The position numbers were made by a program, and so were the translations under genes. A stretch of DNA of 64,000 nucleotides from Echinicola soli (GTDB taxonomy: Bacteria > Bacteroidota > Bacteroidia > Cytophagales > Cyclobacteriaceae), in the NCBI RefSeq assembly GCF_006575665.1, contig NZ_CP041253.1:5273501-5337500 (forward strand), given 5' to 3'. How positions within the stretch are numbered: the stretch's first letter is position 1; each line of letters starts with the position of its first letter. Below the pieces are notes generated by a model. The model had not been told where the DNA came from. It ran no database searches and saw nothing but the letters and a program-made list of their open reading frames with translations. Shown here in pieces: positions 1-7,600 of this stretch.

Positions 1-89
1 TCGCGAATGAAGTAACCAAGCTTTAATATCTAACAGCATTAGATAGAGCTCCCTCTTCATTTTTAGTAATTCACCCTCTTAGGGAGCAA

Positions 90-345
90 GGGGGTAAAGT
101 TACGCAACCCCGTATAATGAACACTCCACCACATCCAGAAGGACTCGCCTTCGGAATAGGAGACTGCCACATCCTCCTTCGTCGGATTCGCAGTGACGTA
201 ATAGAAAATCGTCATTGCGAACGAAGAGCAACGGAGTTACGCAATCCCGTGTTGCTATAATTTCGTCGCGAATAGAATGAAACGATCTTCTATACCGAAA
301 ACGAGATTGCTTCACTTTGCTATCACATCCGTTCACTATGACGAT
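90..345. repeat. Degenerate non-coding repeat cluster at the left edge
   Basis: No believable gene lies in the first 376 bases. The stretch holds internally repeated words: a 15-base unit of the form GTTACGCAAYCCCGT occurs at 99-113 and again at 236-250. Phrases such as GTCATTGCGAACGAAG (211-226) and GAGATTGCTTCACTTTGC (303-320) resemble the 'GTCATTGCGA ... GAAGCAATCTC' dispersed repeats I associate with Cytophagales intergenic regions (recollection, not searched). It lies directly downstream of cysQ and may include its 3' end, but I see no clean terminator hairpin. Confidence 0.45.
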
Positions 346-376
346 AGGGGATATCGGAAAAACGCATGGCATTGAG

Positions 377-1156
377 TCATTCCTCTTTCAAAGCGACAGT
401 ACTTGCAATAAAAGAAGGATTCAATAAATTCTCCTTATTATATTCCAATGGTCTATTATTTTCTACCTGCACCACTTGCCCGCCCATGGCCAAAACCACT
501 CCGTGGGCTGCTGCGGTATCCCACTCCATGGTGGGCGCAAAACGGGGATAAACCTGTGCCTTACCTTCTGCAAGCAACATGAATTTCAGGGAACTGCCCA
601 TGCTGATGATATCAGCTTCTGGATAATTCTCCATAAAGGACTTGGTTTCCGGGCTTTGGTGGGACAAGCTCACTACCAGGGTTTTTATCTCATCCTCCTC
701 CGGAAAAGTTAATGGTATGGGTTCCTGGCCACCTTCCTGCTTCCATCCACCTTCTTTCCCATTTCCCCAGTACATCCACCCAAGGACCGGTGCATACACC
801 ACACCAATTACTGAGCGCCCTTGATGGATCAGTGCGATGTTTACTGTAAATTCACCACTTTTCTTGATAAATTCCTTGGTGCCGTCCAATGGATCCACCA
901 TCCAGAAGTAATCCCAATCCTTACGGGTTTCATACGGGATATCCTTTCCTTCCTCCGAAAGCACCAGTATTCCTGTGTCCTTCAGATAAGCCATGATGGC
1001 ATCATGGCCTGCTTGGTCGGCTTTGGTCAGCGGTGAATCATCCTTTTTGTATTCCACGCCGAAATCAGTAGAACGATAAACGTTCATAATCTCCTTTCCT
1101 GCCGACTGAGCTGCAGTGACTGCTATTTTGGTCAGTTCCTCTAAATCAATATGCAT
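377..1156 (-). CDS. cysQ: 3'(2'),5'-bisphosphate nucleotidase CysQ
   Basis: Inositol-monophosphatase-fold enzyme of 259 aa that dephosphorylates 3'-phosphoadenosine 5'-phosphate, the by-product of PAPS-dependent sulfation or sulfate reduction. The metal-binding motifs are intact: S67-E-E-G, then V87-D-P-L-D-G-T93 (the DPLDGT signature), and late in the chain MEWDTAAAH, matching the family WDxAA box. The length is normal for CysQ and the protein has no signal peptide, so it is cytoplasmic. It is the last gene of a minus-strand block of nucleotide-sugar genes, 196 bp downstream of the mannose-1-phosphate guanylyltransferase. This placement suggests recycling of PAP during polysaccharide sulfation rather than cysteine synthesis. 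That is inference, because no sulfotransferase or cysDNC gene is inside the window. Confidence 0.93.
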   Translation of the reverse strand: MHIDLEELTKIAVTAAQSAGKEIMNVYRSTDFGVEYKKDDSPLTKADQAGHDAIMAYLKDTGILVLSEEGKDIPYETRKDWDYFWMVDPLDGTKEFIKKSGEFTVNIALIHQGRSVIGVVYAPVLGWMYWGNGKEGGWKQEGGQEPIPLTFPEEDEIKTLVVSLSHQSPETKSFMENYPEADIISMGSSLKFMLLAEGKAQVYPRFAPTMEWDTAAAHGVVLAMGGQVVQVENNRPLEYNKENLLNPSFIASTVALKEE

Positions 1157-1352
1157 AAGTGCAAATGTAGTACGGTTTAATACAAATGGTCCTGAAAATT
1201 AATTTAAGGTTATCACAAAATAAGCAAGCCCAACAAACCTACCGTTGATCCTTCAAAATACCTTTTGATCCAGATATAAATTCAAGCCCAACCCAATGGT
1301 CAACCTCCTGCTCCTCTAGGCAAATGCCAACTTTACAAAAAGCCTCATATGG

Positions 1353-2351
1353 CTAATTCACCAATTCAGGTTTGTCCTTCTCCAACTTTTCGAATACTTT
1401 TTTCACCTCCTGTGCGCTTTCCTTTTTCAGCACCAGGATCGCATCTTTTGTCTGTACCAAAATGGTATTTTCCAATCCTACAAACTCGGTATGGACATTG
1501 CTGCCGATGATCATGTTTCCGTTCTCATCTGGCTGGTAACCATGCTGCTCCATATATTCAAAAACAGATTCGAACGAGCCCATATCCGACCATCCAAACG
1601 AGGAGGGCACTACCTTGATCTTTTGGGTGCGCTCCATCACGGCATAATCCACCGAAATGGAAGGGATCTTCATGGACATTTCCTGGTCCAAGAAACCATC
1701 CTCTGCTGCTGCCATGGCTTCCTGGGAACGACGGAAAACTTCGGGTTCGTAACGCTCCAGCTCGGAAAGGAATACTTCGGCCTTGAAGCAGAACATGCCT
1801 GAGTTCCAAAGAAAATTCCCCTTTTCCAAAAACTGCTCGGCAGTCGCCAGATCCGGTTTTTCCCTGAACCCCTTCACCGATTCGCCATCTGCCTCTATAT
1901 AGCCAAAGCCGGTCTCCGGCCGGGTAGGTTTTAGTCCAAAGGTCACAATATGATCTTCCTTCGCAAGGGCAATGGCCCTTTCCACACTTTTGGTATAGCT
2001 ATCGCCCGTAGTGATCAAATGGTCCGACGGGGTGACAAAAAGAATGTCCTCTGGCCTGGAGCGGAAAGCCGCAAAGGCAATGGCCGCCGCCGTATTGCGG
2101 GGACAGGCCTCGATCACTTCCATATACCCCTCAATTCCAAGGCCTTTAATATCTTTTCTGGACAGTTCATAATTGGCCTGGTTGCCCACGATCATCAGTT
2201 GGTCACACAGCTTTTGGTTCCGCTCCACGGTCTTTTGGAACAGTGTCCGTTCCTCAAAAATTGGCAAATATTGCTTTGGACAGCTTTTCCGTGACAGGGG
2301 CCAAAGCCTGCTCCCTACCCCTCCTGACAATACAATATTTATTATTTCCAT
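1353..2351 (-). CDS. manC: Mannose-1-phosphate guanylyltransferase (ManC-type, single domain)
   Basis: Makes GDP-mannose from mannose-1-phosphate and GTP in the cytoplasm. The N-terminal nucleotidyltransferase signature GGVGSRLWPLS is at residues 10-20 and KQYLP follows at about 26-30. Further matches are FVTPSDHLI, FGYIEA, FLWNSGMF and SVDYAVMER, all typical of the family. The protein is 332 aa, so it has only the guanylyltransferase domain and lacks the C-terminal phosphomannose isomerase cupin of bifunctional AlgA/ManC. I chose the ATG at 2351; an in-frame TTG two codons earlier is less likely. It lies 31 bp downstream of the epimerase gene, in the same direction, and supplies the mannose donor for the exopolysaccharide locus. 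Confidence 0.93.
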   Translation of the reverse strand: MEIINIVLSGGVGSRLWPLSRKSCPKQYLPIFEERTLFQKTVERNQKLCDQLMIVGNQANYELSRKDIKGLGIEGYMEVIEACPRNTAAAIAFAAFRSRPEDILFVTPSDHLITTGDSYTKSVERAIALAKEDHIVTFGLKPTRPETGFGYIEADGESVKGFREKPDLATAEQFLEKGNFLWNSGMFCFKAEVFLSELERYEPEVFRRSQEAMAAAEDGFLDQEMSMKIPSISVDYAVMERTQKIKVVPSSFGWSDMGSFESVFEYMEQHGYQPDENGNMIIGSNVHTEFVGLENTILVQTKDAILVLKKESAQEVKKVFEKLEKDKPELVN

Positions 2352-2382
2352 GGTCAATGATATTCTTTTCTGTTAAAAATAC

Positions 2383-3465
2383 TCAAGATACTGTGGTATT
2401 GGTGTCTTTAAAACTATCCCAGTACCACTCACATGCCAATTTCAGCCCCTGCTTTACGGAATATTCAGGATCATACCCCAGCACCATTCTGCCCTTGGTG
2501 ATGGATGCCAGCGAATGTGGCACATCCCCGGCACGCTGCGGTCCATATTCGAAGGGAATTTGTGCAATGCGCTCCTCATATTTGGCCAGCTCCTGCTTCA
2601 GGTAGCCTCCCAGTTCGTTCAGGTTTACCCGCTCCCCGAAAGCCACGTTGAATACTTCCGAGAGGACGGAGTCCTTGTTGAAGGGCTCGCCAATTTGGGC
2701 ATAGTACTCCGCAAGGTTTGCCTTCAATACCGATGAACCGGTCGCTGCAGCTTTGATATTGGCCTGGATGACATTATCGATATAGGTAAAGTCCCTGGAA
2801 AAGGACCCATCGCCATTGATCTTGGGGGATTCTCCTGCTACCAGACAACGCACAAATTTAGGGATGACCGCTGCATAGGCCCCATCAGGGTCCTGTCTCC
2901 TGCCAAAGACATTGAAATACCTTAGTCCGATGGTCTCCAGGCCATAGGTGTCGGCAATGTTTTTGGCGAACAGTTCGTCCACATATTTGGTAATGGCATA
3001 GGGTGAAAGGGCATTGCCGATGAGGTGTTCCACTTTGGGAAGGCCTGGATGGTCCCCATAGGTAGAGGAACTGGCAGCATATACTACCCGCTTTACACCG
3101 GCCTCCTTTGCGGCAAACAGCACCTTGACAAAGCCGCCAATGTTCACATCGGTGGTGGTCATGGGATCGGCGATCGATCGTGGCACGGATCCCAATGCCG
3201 CCTGATGGAACACCACCTCACAGCCTTCCACGGCTTGCTGGCATGTCCGGTAATCCCGGATATCGCCTTCTATAAAGGTAAAATTGGCCGATGTAAGGGC
3301 TGCTTCCAAGTTTACAAGCTTGCCTGTCGAGAAATTATCAAGGCACACCACCTGGTTTCCGGCCTCCAATAATGCATCGATCAGGTTGGAGCCGATAAAA
3401 CCGGCCCCGCCCGTGACCAATACCTTTGCTCCGGAGAGCCGATGTGTTGTAGTCGTTTCTTTCAT
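2383..3465 (-). CDS. NAD-dependent UDP-sugar 4-epimerase (WbpP/TviC type)
   Basis: Extended short-chain dehydrogenase of 360 aa. The Rossmann motif GGAGFIGS is at residues 19-26 and the catalytic Y156-A-I-T-K160 pair sits in the usual place, with ASSSTYG just before it. Conserved RYFNVFGRRQDPDGAYAAVIPKF and the overall length match UDP-GlcNAc / UDP-N-acetylglucosaminuronate 4-epimerases of the WbpP/TviC group better than GalE. The substrate cannot be fixed by eye. The start is well supported by AAAGGA seven bases upstream of the ATG. The gene is preceded by a terminal-inverted-repeat element (3489-3686) that separates it from the UDP-glucose dehydrogenase gene. Together with that enzyme it could make UDP-galacturonate-type or 4-epimerised amino-sugar donors. 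Confidence 0.9.
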   Translation of the reverse strand: MKETTTTHRLSGAKVLVTGGAGFIGSNLIDALLEAGNQVVCLDNFSTGKLVNLEAALTSANFTFIEGDIRDYRTCQQAVEGCEVVFHQAALGSVPRSIADPMTTTDVNIGGFVKVLFAAKEAGVKRVVYAASSSTYGDHPGLPKVEHLIGNALSPYAITKYVDELFAKNIADTYGLETIGLRYFNVFGRRQDPDGAYAAVIPKFVRCLVAGESPKINGDGSFSRDFTYIDNVIQANIKAAATGSSVLKANLAEYYAQIGEPFNKDSVLSEVFNVAFGERVNLNELGGYLKQELAKYEERIAQIPFEYGPQRAGDVPHSLASITKGRMVLGYDPEYSVKQGLKLACEWYWDSFKDTNTTVS

Positions 3466-3488
3466 GGTATATCCTTTCCTATTATACT

Positions 3489-3686
3489 TTTAACCCGGAT
3501 TATGCACTAGGAATCGTAGTAGCCTGTCCCGAAAAATGTCGGGAAGAACTGAAAGTGCAATAAAATCAACTAGTTTGGAGGTGTGGGCGTAGCACCGCTA
3601 CGGTTACACCGAAAACCAAAACGTAGCGGCTGATTTTGAAGCAATTTCAGGTCGCAACAGATAGGCTAATGCATACTTCGGGTTTA
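3489..3686. repeat. MITE-like terminal-inverted-repeat element, full copy A
   Basis: About 198 bp of non-coding DNA between ugd and the epimerase gene. The left end reads TTAACCCGGATTATGCACTA and the right end, reverse-complemented, reads TTAAACCCGAAGTATGCATT, so the termini form imperfect inverted repeats of over 20 bp. The interior contains GTCCCGAAAAATGTCGGGA (small hairpin), GGCGTAGCACCGCTACG and TTTCAGGTCGCAAC. The same order of ends and interior words recurs at 54901-55112, and parts recur at 24012-24070 and 41364-41450. No open reading frame. Mobilisation would need a transposase in trans. Confidence 0.8.
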
Positions 3687-3698
3687 AGGTAAGCATTA

Positions 3699-5015
3699 TT
3701 ATATTCCGATACCATAATGGGTAAAGCCCATCTCTGCCAGGTATTTCCGGTCATAGATATTCCTGCCGTCAAAAACCACCTTATTGGTAAGCAGCTTGCC
3801 CAGGGCACTCCAGCTTGGCATTCTGAACTGGGACCACTCGGTCACCAACAGCAGTGCGTCTGCGTCCACACAGGCATCATAGGCATCGTCACAATAGGTG
3901 ATCTTATCACCCACATAGACTTCCTTGGCCTCTTCCATGGCAATGGGATCATAGGCTTTCACCTTGGCTCCCGCCGCACGGAGTTCGTTGATCATCACAA
4001 TCGCCGGGGCTTCACGCATATCATCTGTATTGGGCTTAAAGCTCAGTCCCCACATGGCGAAGGTCATGCCGCTGAGGTCATCGCCAAAGTGCTTTTTGAC
4101 CTTTTGTACCAAGCGGTGTTTTTGGTCATCGTTGACCGCTTCCACCGACTGGAGCACGCGCAGGTCATAGCCATAGGTCTTGGCGGTCCTGATGATGGCC
4201 TTGACATCTTTTGGAAAGCAGCTGCCGCCATAGCCCACACCAGGGTAAATGAATTTATTACCGATCCTTGGATCCGAGCCGATTCCTGCCCTGACCATAT
4301 TGGCATCCGCACCTACCAGTTCACAAAGGTTGGCGATGTCGTTCATAAAACTGATCTTGGTGGCCAGCATGGCATTGGCGGTATATTTTGTCATTTCCGC
4401 TGAAGGAATATCCATGTAAATGATCCGGTCACCGCTCAACTGGAAAGGTTTATAAAGGCGCTTCATGATCTCCTCGGCCCTTTCGTCCTCTACGCCGATA
4501 ACGATCCTGTCCGGTTTCAAAAAGTCTTCCACAGCGGCCCCTTCCTTCAAAAATTCCGGATTGGAGGCTACTGCAAAGGGCAGGTCGCTCTTGCGCTTGT
4601 CCAAGGCATTCTGAATGGCTTCCTTTACTTTACAGCCTGTTGTGACAGGAACGGTACTTTTGGTGGCCACCACGATATAATCGGACATGGTTTTGCCAAT
4701 TTCATCGGCCACGGCCAGCACATATTTCAAATCAGCGGATCCATCCTCTCCCGGAGGGGTTCCCACGGCAATAAAGGCCACTTCAGATCCCTGGATGGCC
4801 TCACCCAGGTTGGTAGAGAAGGACAACCGGCCGTCTTTATAATTCCTGGTGACGATTTCTTCCAGACCAGGTTCATAAATGGGCATGATCCCGTTTTTAA
4901 GCTTATCAATTTTCTTTTGGTCAATGTCCACACAGACTACTTCAATGCCCACATTGGCAAAACAGGCTCCAGAAACCAAGCCTACATATCCAGTTCCTAC
5001 TACAGTAATTTTCAT
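3699..5015 (-). CDS. ugd: UDP-glucose 6-dehydrogenase
   Basis: Oxidises UDP-glucose to UDP-glucuronate with two NAD+. The protein is 438 aa, normal for the bacterial family. The N-terminal NAD-binding motif GTGYVG is at residues 7-12, followed by CVDID. The central helix contains [20 protein letters not shown]. The catalytic cysteine lies in YGGSCFPKD at about residue 263, and the C-terminal UDP-binding domain has [16 protein letters not shown]. It is cytoplasmic. Upstream (167 bp) is the SDR gene of the same operon; downstream is a TIR element and then the UDP-sugar epimerase. UDP-GlcA is a likely acidic component, or precursor to UDP-GalA, of the exopolysaccharide. Confidence 0.96.
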   Translation of the reverse strand: MKITVVGTGYVGLVSGACFANVGIEVVCVDIDQKKIDKLKNGIMPIYEPGLEEIVTRNYKDGRLSFSTNLGEAIQGSEVAFIAVGTPPGEDGSADLKYVLAVADEIGKTMSDYIVVATKSTVPVTTGCKVKEAIQNALDKRKSDLPFAVASNPEFLKEGAAVEDFLKPDRIVIGVEDERAEEIMKRLYKPFQLSGDRIIYMDIPSAEMTKYTANAMLATKISFMNDIANLCELVGADANMVRAGIGSDPRIGNKFIYPGVGYGGSCFPKDVKAIIRTAKTYGYDLRVLQSVEAVNDDQKHRLVQKVKKHFGDDLSGMTFAMWGLSFKPNTDDMREAPAIVMINELRAAGAKVKAYDPIAMEEAKEVYVGDKITYCDDAYDACVDADALLLVTEWSQFRMPSWSALGKLLTNKVVFDGRNIYDRKYLAEMGFTHYGIGI

Positions 5016-5182
5016 TTTTCTAGCTGTTATTTGTTAAATAATCGATTGTTATATAGTAAGGTTATGTAAAAATCCATTGTATTGACTTTTTTATGGTCCT
5101 CGACGGCCGAAAACAGCACCAGCATCTTCCTATATCAAACCTGGTACCAATTTGCCATAGAACCAACACCCTTTCTTACTGG

Positions 5183-6061
5183 TCAATCCCCTTTCAGTCC
5201 CAGGCTTCTGCCGCCATCAACCTTGAAGTTTTGCCCGGTAATAAATTTACCTTCTTCCCTGGTGAGGTAGGCCACCATTTCGGAGATATCCTCTGGTCGT
5301 CCATAGGCATTCATATAATTTGTCTTCTTCAGTTTGGCCATCTGCGCTGGCGTTATCGTTCCCCGTTGGACAATACCCGGCGACACGCAGTTGGCCGTGA
5401 TGCCCAAGTTCCCCAGTTCCATGGCTATGGACTTGGTAAAGGCAATGATCCCTGCCTTTGCTGCCGCATATTCCGAAAACTTGGCCTTGCCATGCTCTCC
5501 AATTACAGAGGTTACCGATATAATGGCCCCACTTTTGGCCTCTACCATCATTTTGGAAGCCTCCCGCGTACAAAGCATCGTCCCCCGGAGATTGACGTGC
5601 AATGTATTGTCTATCGTCTCTGTCTCCAGCTCATAAATTGGCCTACTGGCCTGTCTTGCACTTCCGCCGGCGCAATTTACCAAAATATCCAACTGCTGGT
5701 AGGTATCTTTCAGCCATTGGTAGAATTCACTGATCTTTTCCTCGCTCGAAATATCAAGTTGCTTCATCACTGCCTGGCCGTCATTAGCCTTGATTTCATC
5801 TACCACCCCTTGCATCTTATCATGGCTCATGCCACATACCACCACCATGGCACCGTCGGCGGCGAGCCGACAGCAGATGGCCCTGCCAATGGCCCCGCTT
5901 CCTCCTGTCACCACGGCTACTTTTCCTTCCAGCAGTCCTGGTTTGGACACCTGTATAGTATATGGCACGGCAACGGCCATACCACCTGAATTGCCAGGAG
6001 CCATGCTCTTTAACTTATTCCTCATTCCTTTTGGGAGCAATCCCTTGATGAAATTTTTCAT
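5183..6061 (-). CDS. SDR-family oxidoreductase in the exopolysaccharide operon
   Basis: Classical short-chain dehydrogenase/reductase of 292 aa. The dinucleotide-binding motif TGGSGAIG is at residues 52-59, NAGG is replaced by NCAGG near 129-133, and the catalytic triad is S185, Y198 and K202 (YAAAK). The C-terminus has VSPGIVQRG and a GQNFKVDGGRSLG ending. An N-terminal extension of about 45 residues, basic then Gly/Met-rich, precedes the fold and has no clear signal peptide. The start codon overlaps the flippase stop by four bases (ATGA), indicating translational coupling. Substrate unknown. Lying beside a ThDP-dependent MenD-like enzyme and a flippase, it plausibly reduces a keto intermediate used to modify the glycan or its lipid carrier (inference). 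Confidence 0.88.
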   Translation of the reverse strand: MKNFIKGLLPKGMRNKLKSMAPGNSGGMAVAVPYTIQVSKPGLLEGKVAVVTGGSGAIGRAICCRLAADGAMVVVCGMSHDKMQGVVDEIKANDGQAVMKQLDISSEEKISEFYQWLKDTYQQLDILVNCAGGSARQASRPIYELETETIDNTLHVNLRGTMLCTREASKMMVEAKSGAIISVTSVIGEHGKAKFSEYAAAKAGIIAFTKSIAMELGNLGITANCVSPGIVQRGTITPAQMAKLKKTNYMNAYGRPEDISEMVAYLTREEGKFITGQNFKVDGGRSLGLKGD

Positions 6062-7587
6062 TTCTTACGTTTTCCCAATATTTTCTTGACAACGATATTA
6101 TTGATAAAATTCCTTTCCTGTTTTGAAAGCCCAACCAGGTAGACGGCTGCAAGAACAGTGGCACAGGCACTAAGCACCTTGATAATAAAGTTCCCCAGAT
6201 TCGCCGGTATGGCATAATAGAGGTACCCCGGTATGGGTATGGCCAATAATATGACGACCAAAGAAGGCACCAACACGCCGACCAGAAAATCCCTGAACTT
6301 AAATCCTATGGACTTTCTCAGGAACGACACCCTGATAAAACTGATCAATGCGGACAAGAGAATGGCCACTACCAAGGTAGATTCAGGCTCAAATCCCATG
6401 GTAAGCATAACATAACTGATCGGCAGGTTCAACAACCCTATTATGCTTAGCGTAATGTGGTAATTTCTTACTTTTCCTGTCGCCGACTGGGCAGTGGCCA
6501 CTGGATTGGCATAGGATTCGATCAATGCTTTGACCATCACCAGCCTGACGAACACCACAGTATGTTCGGGCACCTCCCCCAGCCAGAGCTTCAGGATAAA
6601 AGGTGCTTCGATGAATATCGGCAGCGAGATCAGCAGGATCAGGAAAAAGGACATCTTCACACTGGTGACCAGTAGTTTTTTCATTCCCGTCAGATCACCG
6701 GCTGCATATTGCTTGACGATCTGCGGGTTCACCGCCTGGGTAAAGTTCCTGGCAAAGGTCGTTACCACTGTATTGATCTGATTGGATATCCCCTGGGCCG
6801 CGTTCACCACTGTTCCGAAGAACATGTTGAGCACCACTGCAATCCCCTGGTTACGGAGCACTACCGAGATACTGCTCAGCATCGTCCATCCGGAGAATCC
6901 CAACATTTTTTTATAGAACGCATCATCCTTGCTTACGCCTACCTGGCATTCTTCAAAATTCTTCCTGGAATACCACCGCACGGCCATTCTGACCACAAAG
7001 GTGACACAGAAGGTCAGGAACCCGTACAGTATCAGCTTGTCCATCATAAACAGCTGAAGCAGATAGACAATCAACAGTTTCAGTACCACGTCTATCACAC
7101 TGATGTAGGCAAAGGCGGTCATGCGCTCGTTGGCAATGATGGCCGCATTATAGGGCACATTGACCACGGTCAGCACAAAGGACAGTATGGAAAACTGATA
7201 GACCCAGTTGGCGGCCACCATCCTTCCCTCCGGGATGTTCAGCCGGGTATTCAAAAACCAAAGACCTGCCGTTTCTGCCAATACCAATACCACCAGCGCA
7301 ATAAGGTAATGGATATAAAGGCTGGTACTGAACACCTTTTTCAGGCTGTTGTCATCCTCGGTACCTTGCTCATAATTCAAAAACCGCTGGGTAGCCGAAG
7401 CCATTGTGCCGCTCAAGAAGGAAAACATCGTTACCACTCCACCGACTACTGTATTCAGCCCGTAATCACTGACCCCCAGAGTCAGCAATACCACCCTTGC
7501 GGTGTAGAGCGAAACGCCCATCGTTATCAGCATCCGAAGATACAGGGACAACGAATTCTTGGCGATCCGCGTATTCTTTGATGACAT
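6058..7587 (-). CDS. Polysaccharide/oligosaccharide flippase (Wzx-like)
   Basis: Integral inner-membrane protein of 509 aa with about 12-14 hydrophobic helices. It starts MSSKNTRIAKNSLSLYLRML, typical of the MATE/MOP polysaccharide-exporter superfamily, and includes VVLLTLGVSDYGLNTVVGG, the family's conserved early loop. It is expected to flip lipid-linked oligosaccharide repeat units to the periplasmic face. It overlaps the SDR gene by four bases and starts 13 bp after the MenD-like gene, so all three are one transcriptional unit. A polymerase (Wzy) and glycosyltransferases are not in this window. They may lie left of position 1 or elsewhere in the genome. Confidence 0.9.
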   Translation of the reverse strand: MSSKNTRIAKNSLSLYLRMLITMGVSLYTARVVLLTLGVSDYGLNTVVGGVVTMFSFLSGTMASATQRFLNYEQGTEDDNSLKKVFSTSLYIHYLIALVVLVLAETAGLWFLNTRLNIPEGRMVAANWVYQFSILSFVLTVVNVPYNAAIIANERMTAFAYISVIDVVLKLLIVYLLQLFMMDKLILYGFLTFCVTFVVRMAVRWYSRKNFEECQVGVSKDDAFYKKMLGFSGWTMLSSISVVLRNQGIAVVLNMFFGTVVNAAQGISNQINTVVTTFARNFTQAVNPQIVKQYAAGDLTGMKKLLVTSVKMSFFLILLISLPIFIEAPFILKLWLGEVPEHTVVFVRLVMVKALIESYANPVATAQSATGKVRNYHITLSIIGLLNLPISYVMLTMGFEPESTLVVAILLSALISFIRVSFLRKSIGFKFRDFLVGVLVPSLVVILLAIPIPGYLYYAIPANLGNFIIKVLSACATVLAAVYLVGLSKQERNFINNIVVKKILGKRKK

Positions 7588-7600
7588 CTATACCTTACCC

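Noticed and set aside
5093..5989. Open frame of 298 codons on the plus strand across the SDR gene
   Set aside because: Antisense to an SDR gene with complete Rossmann and YxxxK motifs. Its own translation is rich in His, Cys and Tyr and matches nothing.
6709..7581. Open frame of 290 codons on the plus strand across the flippase gene
   Set aside because: Composition dominated by His and Gln from reading membrane-helix codons backwards; the minus-strand flippase is clearly the real gene.
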